Assembly (NCBI RefSeq): GCF_010093535.1
Contig: NW_022985173.1
Coordinates: 415,919 to 479,918, forward strand
Source of the DNA: Lindgomyces ingoldianus
Taxonomy: Eukaryota > Ascomycota > Dothideomycetes > Pleosporales > Lindgomycetaceae
Length of the DNA stretch: 64,000 nucleotides
Reading direction: 5' to 3'
Both the position numbers and the translations under genes were made by a program. The notes under the pieces were generated by a model that was given only the letters and a program-made list of their open reading frames with translations, was not told where the DNA came from and searched no databases. Positions 33,229-44,061 of this stretch are shown one piece after another. Every line of letters begins with the position of its first letter. Positions within the stretch are counted from its first letter, which is position 1.

Positions 33229-35481
33229 ATGCCACCGAAATGTCCTCCCAACTCATACCGATCTCAAATCGATGAGCCCCAAAGTTCTGCTCTGCGGCGA
33301 AGTGCTGCTCCAGATCAAGCAGAGCCAATATCACCCCACAGCTATCCCTACCACACATTTGACCAACCTTCAACATTAGCTACCTCGGCATCCCAGCGAG
33401 AGCTTGAAGCATCCCGAGAACGTAGACTCGAAATGTACCGGCAACGGAAGTCTAGCCGCCAAACCTCTCAACCAGTCAATCCAATATCTCAGCAGGAGAG
33501 TGTTGGCATTGGTGAGATCGCGAAAGATGATGAAACGTGCATCTCTTTAAGATGCTACACCCCTCGGCCCGGAGAAGATGGTTACGGTTGGTCAGAAACT
33601 GGATTTTGGTTCCGAGAGTATCATCGACAGGACTGCTACTGTGAGCTGTGTCACCCTCGGCGCCAAAAGGCAGCGTTAAGGTCAAAACGGAAGGCATCTA
33701 CACACCCCCTACCGAATATCTTATCAAACTCACCTTTGGGATATATCAAACATATGCGGAAGCGCCGCGGCGGAGAACGTACTCTCACAGGGTCTTTGCC
33801 AAATCTTCCATCACCACCACCTTGGGATTCCTTGTATCAGCCTTTGGCTCGTTCACAAGTGAGCCTTCCAAGTAACGTCCAGACACCTCAAGAACAGACC
33901 CTGCATCCAGGGGCTCTGGACTCAGACTCTGAACAGATATTCTCAGGCCTTTATCTGTCCTTCACAAGAAGCTCCCCAATACCATCACCGGGGCTCCAGA
34001 GTGATTCTGAGCCGCCATCTATCGGCGACAGACGACAGCCTTCTCAAGAACACATTGAAGGCCTGACGCATAGGGGAAAGGCAAGACTACGGGGAGGCGG
34101 GGATGCAGATACTGGATCAGGAAGCTGGCGAGTGAATAGACCCAGGGATCGGCAAGCAAATAGCATCGGGAGCCAAGTAGCAAATGGGATCGGGGATCAA
34201 GGCCATGAAGTAAACGGAAGCGAGAAGGAGGAAGCCCCCAGCGCTAGAGAACTACTTGAGATGATAGACGATAGACGGGAGCAATGCCACGGGAACTTGA
34301 AGGCCGAGCGTCGACAAAACCCTACCTTGCAGTACATGGCGATGGAGCAAATGACCCGCGGTACGATATTAGAGCCTCACGGAAATAAAGACTTGCCTCC
34401 TAATCAGGGGCAACAGAGACGACGGGGAGACGAGATAATTTATCACTTGAGCTCAAATCCTCCCCTTATCGCGAATAGACTTCTCTTAGAAGGAAATCTT
34501 GGATCAGACCAATACGATTTTGCTCCAACAAACGGACACTCGCCAGAAGCTTCTGCGAATTTGATCCCTTATTCTAATCCTCTCAAAAGTAGATACTTTC
34601 CAGGAGCGCCGTCTTGTGAAAACGCATCTCCCCCTCACGCAAGTGGAGCAATGCCTGTTGATCGAGCGCAACGAACCCAGCCTTGTCCAGGACCATATTC
34701 TCGTGGGAGCCCATACGATGTACTTTCGCACAACTTGCAAGCCCGCTATAGCTTGAGACTACCTAAGCTAGGGGAACCAATCGGTAGGAGTCCATTTGCT
34801 CGTGACGCATATGAAGCCTTGTCATATACCCCAGCTTTTTTAACCCGGCGCCATCTTCGCGGTGAAGAGAGACGAGAAGTGGTCTTCAAGGTTCTACAAG
34901 AAAAACGAGACTATTTTAATTCCTGGATTGGAGGAGAACAGCGAGAGCTGGAAAGTCGCTCCAGAAGCAGTTTTAACAACAGCAATGCTCCCGTGAGCGC
35001 CTCCACAAGCAGAGAAAGCGCGGTGAATGGAACTCGAGACGCGACAACTTTACCCCCCCACTCAAGCGACAACACTTCCGAAAGCCCAACGTCGGGATCC
35101 AAAGACCAAATGGGTTTATTCCGTCGCTATTTCGGGCCTAGCCGTAGTGAGGATGTGAATTTAAGTCACGAAACTAAGGAGGATGAAGAAATCGCACCCA
35201 ATCAACCACTTGGAGTGTTAAACAGACATGTGGCAAGTAGAAGCTCCTCGCCTGACAGAAATGCGAGTGGGTGGGCTCGGCATAACGCTTTTTCGCGTAT
35301 GGTTCCTCCAGGAGGAAGGCTGCGGGAGGCTGAGAGATCCACGTCCGCCCCGTCTCTTGGATTGTCGACCCGGAGTTTGATAAATGTAACCGTTTCTCCT
35401 AGAAGAAATTCAACTCGAAGAGCTCAGTGTACCGCTACCATGAATAGCTATCCGCAAGGAGATGGGCCCACCGGAGGCTGA
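33229..35481 (+). CDS. Large, mostly disordered protein of unknown function
   Basis: An uninterrupted frame of 750 residues, too long to be chance and well placed between two genes. I do not recognise a family. Composition is Ser, Pro, Arg, Gln and Glu-rich throughout. The one compact-looking part is at about residues 95-150: CISLRCYTP, then GWSETGFWFREYHRQDCYC and CELCHP. Its five cysteines in two clusters could bind a metal or form a small fold. A basic stretch follows (KHMRKRRGGE). Later parts contain RRYFGPSRSED and many SP/RS sites, which suggest phosphorylation and possibly a nuclear protein. No signal peptide, membrane segment or strong coiled-coil is seen. Assigned as hypothetical. 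Confidence 0.7.
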   Translation: MPPKCPPNSYRSQIDEPQSSALRRSAAPDQAEPISPHSYPYHTFDQPSTLATSASQRELEASRERRLEMYRQRKSSRQTSQPVNPISQQESVGIGEIAKDDETCISLRCYTPRPGEDGYGWSETGFWFREYHRQDCYCELCHPRRQKAALRSKRKASTHPLPNILSNSPLGYIKHMRKRRGGERTLTGSLPNLPSPPPWDSLYQPLARSQVSLPSNVQTPQEQTLHPGALDSDSEQIFSGLYLSFTRSSPIPSPGLQSDSEPPSIGDRRQPSQEHIEGLTHRGKARLRGGGDADTGSGSWRVNRPRDRQANSIGSQVANGIGDQGHEVNGSEKEEAPSARELLEMIDDRREQCHGNLKAERRQNPTLQYMAMEQMTRGTILEPHGNKDLPPNQGQQRRRGDEIIYHLSSNPPLIANRLLLEGNLGSDQYDFAPTNGHSPEASANLIPYSNPLKSRYFPGAPSCENASPPHASGAMPVDRAQRTQPCPGPYSRGSPYDVLSHNLQARYSLRLPKLGEPIGRSPFARDAYEALSYTPAFLTRRHLRGEERREVVFKVLQEKRDYFNSWIGGEQRELESRSRSSFNNSNAPVSASTSRESAVNGTRDATTLPPHSSDNTSESPTSGSKDQMGLFRRYFGPSRSEDVNLSHETKEDEEIAPNQPLGVLNRHVASRSSSPDRNASGWARHNAFSRMVPPGGRLREAERSTSAPSLGLSTRSLINVTVSPRRNSTRRAQCTATMNSYPQGDGPTGG

Positions 35482-35927
35482 GACAAATGGAGTGGCTTCC
35501 CCTAGCAACAAATTCACGTTTGAGAGTCGATTTCTAAATAGCTTGTCGTAAGGCAACCCTGAGGGTGTTTGGTGTTGGTGGTTTAGGATCAGGGGTCATT
35601 GTGGAGATGCTTGTCAGGAGAAAAGGGGGTATTATATGACGAGGTTGGGAGACGAGTTTAGGTTTTCGCTGCATACAGAAATGCAGAAGCGCAGTGGAGA
35701 TTAGACTGAGCAGGTTAACAGATTAAGAAGGGGGGGAGGTGTTGATATAAATTTTGAACCTTCGGGACTGGTTAGCCAGTAAAAATGAATCAATGGTCAG
35801 AAACGACTCAAACATGAACAGAAAACCCAGGGCTCATATAGCAAATCAGACTAGGAAGTAACAATGCGAGAACACTCCCATGAATTTGCCCACTCAAGCC
35901 ATCAATTCCGTACTCAACCATCCTCCC
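35482..35927. other. Interval between convergent genes
   Basis: This is the 3' flank of the disordered-protein gene and of the second Zn2Cys6 gene. Nothing coding is seen beyond short chance frames. Confidence 0.4.
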
Positions 35928-37673
35928 TTAAAATGGATCCGGACCAGGCATCTTCAACCCAAATACCTTCGGTAAATAATAATTCGAAAACCATACATTC
36001 CTCCCAATCGCATACCCTCTCGTCACATCACTACTATCCAGCATCCCCCTTATCCAATCTCGATATCTCTCTTCCTTCTCCAGCACTGGCCATGCCATAC
36101 CGAGTGGAAACAGAAAGAAGAGAGACGACGATCTGTGGGATTGTGGCGACTCCATCTGGTATTCGAAACACCGGCATATTTCAATCGCGATGTCGCGAAG
36201 GGAGAGTACGGCGGCAGGAGGCTGGAGGGGGGACGGAGAAGAGGATGCGGGGAGGGGAAAGAGTGTTGAGGCTGTTAATGCAGTTGTGAGAATGGTGCTG
36301 GTCGGGACTGTGGGGTCGTGCGGTGAGAGGCGGAAGAGTAAACTCAGGAGCCACATGTGCACAGCGTTATATAAGAGGATCTCGGCGGCTTGTGTGTGTG
36401 TTTGGAAATGGAGTTTCTTGGGTACGACGCGAGGTATTGAAGAGGGTGATGGAGGTGTGGTTTCCCAGGCTGCGGAAGGGTTGAAAACGTCCCATTCGTA
36501 ACGCCAGACGTAGAGCGTATAGAGGCGGGATTTTATATGGTGGAGGAGGGAGGAAATACCGCCAGCATCAGGACATTCTTGGAGTTTGCTGTCCGAGGCT
36601 AGGAAACCAGGTATGTGGACTAGAATATCAACAAGGTGGTTTTGCTGGCTCTTTGTAGAAGGATCGAGAGCCCATGGTATTGATTTCCAGGGCTCTTGGT
36701 CAAGGAAAAGAGGTTGACGAGCAATCAGGAATGTTGTTACCTAGGTTATCACCAGCATTAGATATTAGAGTAAGATTGTTTAGAGGGTGGAGAAATTACT
36801 AGCGTTGCTCGCGCAGATTCAAAAGCGCTTCGAAGAGGTTCTTTCTGGAATTTTTCCGGTCCGCAAACATGCAGCATCATGAGCAGACCTTTGACATGCG
36901 CTATGCAAGCCGTTTTATCTTCCTCATATGACTAGCTCCCCCCACAAATCAGTACCCAAGTTTCCATGAAGGATTTATGGAAAAAAAAAAAAAAAGGGGG
37001 GGGGGGGGGGGAGGGGAAATCGTGCTTACCGCATGCATCAGCAATACCATTACCGGAATAATCAAGTACTCTAACCCCGGGTTTGAAGGGTTTGCTAACT
37101 TGGGTCGGAGTAGCGTCAGCACCTTTCCATACTGCATCGACCCTTTCAATTGGAGCTGTTCTTGATGATGAGAGACTCCAAAGAAGGTCTGCGAAAGCGC
37201 GTTGATGGATTGCCGAGTCATAGCATCGATTCTGCCTTCCGCACCGAGGTCCAGCCACCCGCTGCCGTATGTTCTCCACACGAAGTTAGAGAACATGTAC
37301 GAGACGCAGACATCGGATTGGAAGGCAACAAGACTGAGTTCGGGGGCCACTACGACAGTGCGTATTCTCGGCACGATTTTAATTGACGTCTTACGGTCGT
37401 ATTGCTTCGCGGGTGTCGTAGTCGTTGATGACCGAGATTCTCGAAACGGCGCCGTTGAGGTGTTGATAAAGTGCAAGCCGGTATCATACCCGGCACAGAT
37501 ATACCCGCTCTTCTCACATCTTTTACACGTTGGCTTGGCCTCATCTACACCACAACTTGTCAGTAATACATCTACTTCTAAAAAAATTACGAGAAGAGGC
37601 GTCAAATACCGCACTTTATTCTCCGCCTCCGGCACGTAATGCATCCTTTCGACTTCCCAGGCACGCCAACCAT
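35928..37673 (-). CDS. Zn2Cys6 transcription factor
   Basis: Coding exons on the minus strand are 37673-37610, 37544-37030, 36922-36800 and 36740-35928, giving 504 residues. The zinc cluster starts almost at the N-terminus, with cysteines at 11, 14, 21, 28, 31 and 38 (CX2CX6CX6CX2CX6C). As in the first regulator of the window, an intron splits the cluster, here just after the third cysteine. The remainder is a fungal-specific regulatory region: FVWRTYGSGWLDLG, SINALSQTFFG, AHVKGLLMMLHVCG and a helical C-terminus. The second intron contains adjoining homopolymers, C16 then T15 in the sense strand. Its acceptor must be the one before GAAGATAAAACG, because the GCATAG further on leads to an immediate stop. 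A nuclear regulator of unknown targets. It lies beside a decayed P450 gene. Confidence 0.85.
36981..37011. repeat. Adjoining homopolymers A15-G16 inside an intron
   Basis: On the plus strand 15 A residues run directly into 16 G residues, followed by A and four more G. The tract lies within the second intron of the minus-strand Zn2Cys6 gene, where it reads as C16 then T15. Tracts like this are prone to slippage and to sequencing-length error. Because the tract is intronic, length changes should not alter the protein. Confidence 0.9.
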
Positions 37674-38127
37674 GGCATGAGGTTGATGCACCTCTCAAGA
37701 TTTTTCTTCTTTGGGAATAGTGCGCGTGCGCGTAGCAGGCATGATGCAGAAGGAAGACACACGGGCGCTGGAGGATTGATCGAGGAAATCACGTGCGGTG
37801 AGATTTATCCTTGGAGTGAGACGTTTTCGGGTAGATCTATTGGCTAACTGGATTGGGTTTACCGGCGACAAGGTGTTGAACCTCAGATACGGAACGCCTT
37901 TTGAATACCTAAGCGATCACGACTACCACCTTAGCCCCATTAGCTGCGCCCCGTTGGCTGAGGTTGTACCGATCAATATATTTTCTATTCACGGCCCACC
38001 ATCTACCTGCTTCATCCGTTCAACTATTCCACCATCCTGGCTAGAATGTGCATAGACTCGATCAGGGTAAGTTCGTCAATCCTCCAAGCTACTAGGTCTT
38101 AGGAAAGGAGGGTCAAAATTCAACTTA
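37674..38127. other. Upstream region of the Zn2Cys6 gene
   Basis: This should contain the promoter of the minus-strand regulator. Open frames are short and show no family resemblance. Confidence 0.4.
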
Positions 38128-38466
38128 CGTCCTAAGCCTGGAACCTTTCAGAAACGGGGTGTATCCTTGCACTTGGTCTTAGTTGTGCGGCATTATCATG
38201 GACTCATTGAATAAGAGTAAGATTTTGGAAGCACTCACCCAACCAAGCTGGGAGGTTCCCATCGCTCAGGACGAAACTCTTCAGCATCTTCTCCCCAGAT
38301 ATCTTTCTGGCGCTCCAGAGCCATTACACTAAATGGTCACGATTCTACCCAATTTCACCAGAAATTGGAGATTTCCCGTCTGTGCTTCCACCCACTGCTA
38401 ATATTGTATCTTGGTATGCCTCTCGGGAGTTGTTTGTAAGGACAGGGGGTAAACGCAATGCTGATG
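38128..38466 (-). pseudogene. Decayed cytochrome P450 fragment (CYP52-like)
   Basis: The minus strand from 38466 downwards reads ALRLPPVLTNNSREAYQDT, then LAVGGSTDGKSP, which aligns with the region after helix K of CYP52-type P450s. The frame then meets a TAG. In another frame it continues as MALERQKDIWGEDAEEFRPERW, the unmistakable P450 segment holding the P-E-R motif. A GTGAGT follows, and after a plausible intron (about 38240 to 38167) comes GYTPFLKGSRLRT. This matches the heme-binding loop pattern (Y-x-P-F-x-x-G-x-R) but with Arg in place of the invariant cysteine ligand, then a stop. With stops, a frameshift and no heme cysteine it cannot encode an active enzyme. Members of this group are ER-anchored alkane or fatty-acid hydroxylases. 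N-terminal parts are not recognisable upstream. Confidence 0.75.
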
Positions 38467-39493
38467 TATCCGTGTCAGCTTCATGGGCCTTCACACAAAA
38501 CAAGAAGCCAGCTAAAAGACAAGTTTCTCCATCATGATGCCGATTTGTGAGAGCTTAAAAAACTTGGTAGGATTCGAGTTGATCAAAGGTAAGGAGACGG
38601 CTTTGCTTTGCTTTGCTTTGCTTTGCTTGTGGGAAATGCACTAACCTTGTAGCGCTTACGGCACCTAGACAACCATTCATACCCGACACGTCAGTATAAG
38701 TCCATGAAGCTTCCTTAACCTTCACTTGTCTCAGTGGGAACGACTACAGAAACGCCATATTATTGAATTCTACCGTGGGATCCGAGACAAGCGAGTATAT
38801 GGTTCCAAAAGACTTTTTCAAATTCGTCAACGTGGCCACCTTCTTGAGTAGTAAACCTCTCCGTTCAAGCACGAACAGAGCTCAAGCGATTCGTTTTTCT
38901 CGATGCCGGTGCTAATGTAATGTTGGTCTTGAATACTTTCCTACTGCTGAGCTTACAGTACGCGCACGTCTGCTCATGTGCTATCCGGTAGTTGCGGAAA
39001 TATTCTACCTTTCCCCTCATCTGAAAGTTGGTGCAAAGACCGTCCGCTGGGGAAGGACCACTTTTTGGATAATGTTGAACCAGAATATACAGCTCTGATT
39101 CAAAGGTGGATTCGTTGGCTTTGGTGCTAAAATTGTACAGAATGTCAACTGTTTGGTGACTATCATGTGGTAGCTCCTCGTTTTTCGAGAAACCCTCCCT
39201 TTAAGCCAGTGTAATACGCCATCGATGTGTCAGTCCCTTTCGTGAAGTTTTAGTAAGTGCCCCGAAAATCCATCCAAGATTGACCGGTCTTTCTATAACT
39301 CTATAATTAGCAAACAAAGCATTTTCTTGCGTAAAATATAAATTAATAGAAAATAGCAAAAAGTCTTAGCTATTTATTTAGTCAGTTCTAGCTCTAAGGC
39401 GTCGCTAAAGATAAGCTTAGCGTTAGCTAGAGAAACCCTCTTTGAAGGCACAGGTCTTAAGGATGTCATCAGCCTAGTCCTAATACAGGATAT
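38467..39493. other. Non-coding, degenerate sequence
   Basis: No open frame reaches 60 codons here. The part from about 39290 to 39430 is conspicuously A/T-rich with many TA steps and holds an imperfect inverted repeat around CGCTAA (39403-39408) and TTAGCG (39417-39422). It looks like decayed DNA, possibly a repeat remnant altered by repeat-induced point mutation, but no element can be named. Confidence 0.4.
38601..38629. repeat. (CTTTG)5 microsatellite
   Basis: Five perfect CTTTG units followed by CTTG. It lies just outside the recognisable P450 remnant. Confidence 0.9.
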
Positions 39494-39691
39494 CTTAACA
39501 TAAGCAACTCTTATAATGCCTACATCATATCAGATGTTGAATATACCCAGACCATCAAGGAGGAGAATGTTCTACAGGTCGCAACAGGCGTACCATCATT
39601 CTTCCCAGGTGGTTACGTTGATGGCCATAACGAAAGACATCCTGCGGATGTAATCATAGACGTCCTTCGTTCAGCACTTCCCTACCACTAG
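39494..39691 (+). pseudogene. Possible sedolisin (S53 peptidase) fragment
   Basis: An open stretch ending at TAG 39691 reads NAYIISDVEYTQTI, then VLQVATGVPSFF and GGYVDGH. The order D-x-E/Q-Y-T followed by VATGVP-x-x-F resembles the segment of fungal S53 serine-carboxyl peptidases that precedes the catalytic Asp region. There is no start codon, signal peptide, catalytic serine region or further domain nearby. It would be a remnant of a secreted peptidase gene. The match is short and made from memory, so the assignment is tentative. Confidence 0.3.
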
Positions 39692-42600
39692 AAACAAAGA
39701 ACGTAACCTCCAAGACTGCTGGGGAAAGATCCAGCTCCATATTTAGGCATTAGAGTTTTTTGATTTCCCAATTGCTTTACATTCCTTAGCCCGCATTCTC
39801 TAGTTGTTAATGGTCGTACGATTTCACCAATAGGCAAACATGTGCTCGTTCTAGTTAGACATATATTTCATTATAGAGCACTCACGCTAGCCACCTTGTA
39901 AAATAAAAGCGCAAGCGGACTACAGAATCGGACCCCTTGACCTGTACTAGACCAAATATATTTACTTGTGTTGCCCCTCCTCGTCTGCCCAATCTGATTT
40001 CATCATGCACGTTTAGAATTTCGTGCAGCAAACTATCTATATAGACGTCTGCCACTCCGGACACAAGAAACACACCACCTCCGGCCGCGTCCCAATACTT
40101 TGGCCTGGGGGTGACCTGCAAGTTATGGCGGTTATTCAGGGCTAGGGTTGGGTCATTGACACGATTCTTTTTTGCTGGAAACGGTATCAGTCCTGCGGAA
40201 TTCGATACTACAAAATCACTTGGCTTACTATTCTATGAAAGGAATTATGGGCCTCCTGTGGCAGGAGGGGAACGGAAGAAGATGCTGATGCAAAGTGAAA
40301 GTCAAGTTGTGAGGATGCTGTACACCACGCACCAGCCAATAGTAATTAATTCATCTCTAAGAAACCCCCAGTATCCTCCAACTACGTGGATAGATGAAGT
40401 GTAGATGGTGAGGCGTGGGTAGATGAAAGTGGGCTTGCGAAGAGGTGGTTAGTTGGGTTAAGGAGATGGCTCTGGCGGTCAATCCCACAAAAAGAGAGCT
40501 AGAGCGGCAGCTTCGAGAATTGTGAGCCATACCTGCGGTCGCGAGATTGTCGGACTCAGTGCCAGTTATCCCATTGTCAGAAGAGCTATATTGGTTTACA
40601 CAAGATCCGGTGCTTGATTTAGTTGTTCGCTTGGGTGACAGTGACATAGCCATCTGATTCTGACATGAACGTGCTGCTACGAGCAACATTGGCCAACAAC
40701 CAAAAAAGAGCTAAGGCATCGCTCCTGAAAGTTCACAGTCAAGGCTTGGTCGAGATCTTTCATCGCTCGAACGCACATACGTATCCGTGCAATGTGCCGT
40801 TCAAGACAGTAAGCGGTGGACGCCTTGGAGGATTTAACACTTTCAAAGTATTTGGGACATTACTGGGAGTAGTTTTGAGAGCTCCCGAAACCATGACTAG
40901 TTTGCTGTAGAGATAAGGAAAGTCTGGGGCGGTTTTAAGGCTTTCCTAATTTACTTTAGAGAATGAAGAGGTATCCAATGCAGCTAGAGACCAAATATTA
41001 CGTTGCTGAAGAGGTGTCACAATGCTAAAGGTGTTCATGTACACCCCTGAGGTCAATTGCTTGGACTCGGGCATCAAAATCGGTAACCTTACCAACATCC
41101 ACGTGCCGTGGCTTGCAGTCTCAATCAACTACCAAAAAGGGAGAATGGTGAACCCTGACTCCAGCTCATCAGGGTTAGAAATCTATCTTGGAACCTGTAT
41201 GCCTGCATCCATCAACGTCGAGATCTTCCCTATCAGCCTACATCTGCGACTAAATCTGCATCTGCGTTCGAAATCTAAGTTTCTCTCGCCCAAAGGCGTG
41301 TCCGACAATCTCTAACCTCGCCTCCAAACGGGAATTATCCTATTTCGACCGTTATCCCGATCCCGAAAAGCGTACCGACCGCGTATCTGCCTCGCCCGTC
41401 CGTAGCTTGATTCAGTCATGCCTAAAGTTCAGAAGGGCAATAGCAAGCGAGCACCCTTGTCTCTGTCCAACTAGATTAGGGAAACAATCAGATCATTTGA
41501 CGGGCGGCGCTAGGACATGAATATTGACGTGGAAGTTGTAGGCGTGGATGACACTTGAGCGGAGAGACCTAGCGGTTTAACTTGCGGCGCTTGAAACGAG
41601 TAAATTAAGGATATGAACGAGATTTCCGTGCCATGCATTGGTACCGTGGTTCGATCGATGCTGAGAAGGCTCGTGAGGTGGGGACGCTAGGCAGAAGTTC
41701 CCATGCACAGGGACGTATCGCTAAGGTGCAACTTCAGCGTCTGTGGACGGAATGAGAATATCGCTGATTGGGTGGAAGGAGAGGTTGGCGCAGTAGAGCA
41801 GTGACTGAGGCAGCATCTGAGGCAACAGTACCTGGGTACTGTCTCAACATCCGTTAGGATCAGCGTGTGCTGTGCACATGCTTAACGTACGAGGCCCAGA
41901 TTTCCCGACCCAGGGGCCCCTCTTCCAGCAAGCTCTCCCTCACCGGCCGCTAAAGCCTTTGGACACCGCCATGCTATGCTTCAAACTCACAACCAGAGCT
42001 TCACCGCGACCTGCGTGTTCCTTCGTAGCCGAGAAGCAAGGAATAATATACGGTTGGTGTTTGCCTTTGGCTTGTGGGTTTATGATATCACGCCTCTGCA
42101 CTCTTCCCCACGAAACCAAGACAGCCCCTGACTCAAAACATATGCAAGCAATGCACCCTTCCTGGCCTCTCGCTTGCCCACCACAATAATTTGTTGTGGC
42201 CCCGACACGGCTTGGTTACACAACATCCAAACAGTGTTTGGTTGTCAGCCAAGTTCGTGGATAGCGTGCATTCCTTCCACAAGGCCCTAACAGGGAGAAC
42301 CCCGGATGCAGATTGAAATGATCGGCCGGAAGCAACCGAGCTCTGGCTGCATGCGACGGAGCAGGGCCAGTGTACTAATGGCCGCGGGGTTGTGAGATGC
42401 TGTTCTTCGATGTGGTAGTCTACCGACGCGGACATACCGAGAGGCCAGGACGCTATTGGCGGACTACCAATGAATAAAGGTTTACAGGAAATTCGGTGTT
42501 GAGGCGAGAATCAAGTTCGTACGCATAAAGGCGGTGGATTGAGATGGAAATCAGACCGACGGGAGGAGAAGCGCATCCAGATGGTCGGGTATGTTGACTG

Positions 42601-44061
42601 CCTCCTGTGCGTCACATTCACCGACTGCAAGTTGGTAACCGTTGTCGCACACTATTGCGGTGGAGGCCTGGAGGGTCTCTTCACACCGAGTGCGCTTAAG
42701 CAAGTCTTCTACAATGAACTCTCGGAAAGCTGTTACTTTTGGGTTTTTAGGCGAAGTTCGTCACGATCTTGCACAGGGTACTGACCAGACTCCGTTGCGG
42801 CTGTCCGCTATAAGATAAGCGCTTGGACCACATTATTCACAACCACCATCCATGATCAGCAAAACAAGCTGCGTTCGACTGGTCCGAATCAATTTTGGGG
42901 CTTGAGACAGTGGCCATGCTGGTTACCCGCGGCTGGGATTGGCGCGAGAAATGCGGGCCTCGAATTTCGTGTAACATTACGCCCTCTGCGGGCTTGCCCT
43001 TCAACGGTCACTTGTTGGGTGAACGTCCGCAGAAGGTGGGCTGATGGAGGTAATTTACACTGCATCAGAACTTAATCCGGTATGGGCGTGACAGCGATGA
43101 GATCGTGGCGCTATCCGGTCATGGCGTTAGAGAGTGATGGCCGTTTTCGACCACCAAAGCTCTAACAACGAGTGATACTTTGGACATGGGAACGGCGGTC
43201 AGTCCAACAGCAGTATAGGCTCTGATCTCGTTCGCACACTTTCTCGCCGTCTAGAGTGTTTCATTTCCAAAAGCAGTGCCCGTATACATATGTGGCATGC
43301 TCTGGAGCTCATCACGGATCCGGTATTCTTTGTCCGTCTTCAGCGACGAGGTGGTCTGCAGTCTATGTGAGCAGTCAACCTCGAGAGCTATTAGTTGTTA
43401 TAAATACCAATTAGAGACTCAAATTACCAGACAAAGAAGTGCTGCTGGCCAATTTGACTCCTCACGTTTGCCTAAGCGGCCCTTTTCCGACAAAGAACGC
43501 GCCGGACCACCCAATCGAAGATACACCACGGTCCGTCTGCGTTGAGCGCCTGTGCCTACATCACGTTCGAATTGATTGCCCTAGAGTTAGAGAAGTCGCC
43601 GGTGAGAAGCGGGTATCTGCAACAGGTTCGTCCCTGAGCTCTTTGAGATCTATCATGCATCATCGCGGCGGGAGCAAACCCCGTGTATACAGCAGTTCAG
43701 TATTCTTACTACTGACACCCACGCGCAGGTACAACCGTCTGAATCGGAAAACGTCTGCTCTAAAGGGCCTTCTAGAAGTGCGAGAGAAGGTCATTTCCCG
43801 CATTCTTACAGCATTCGGTGTTCTGCACATACCGTCTTCCGTCCCACAGAACTACTCGCCACAGCTCGACAGGAGGTCAGTCTCGGTCGCGGGTTGCTGC
43901 AGTTGCTCCTCGTGGATAGATCATCCAGGCCAGGGTTCGTTTCGTAGTGAGCTGGTGAAGATTCAGGTTCAGATCGAATTCTCAACCAAAACAATTTTGC
44001 GCCGTAAACCCGACAGCCTGCGACAACATCTTGCCTTCGTACGTAGTAGCATTTCGCCGCC
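39692..44061. other. Gene-poor stretch upstream of the HMG-box gene
   Basis: In this 4.4-kb region I see no recognisable coding sequence. It contains scattered frames of 60-105 codons on both strands and one of 208 codons (43439-44065, ATG-initiated from 43655) that runs into the HMG-gene start codon in another frame. The last 1-2 kb may be a long promoter and 5' leader of the HMG-box gene, as is common for developmental regulators of fungi. Confidence 0.4.

Noticed and set aside
36890..36925. GCATAG as acceptor of the second intron in the second Zn2Cys6 gene.
   Set aside because: It leads to an immediate stop. The upstream ATGAG acceptor keeps phase 0 and gives a continuous conserved helix.
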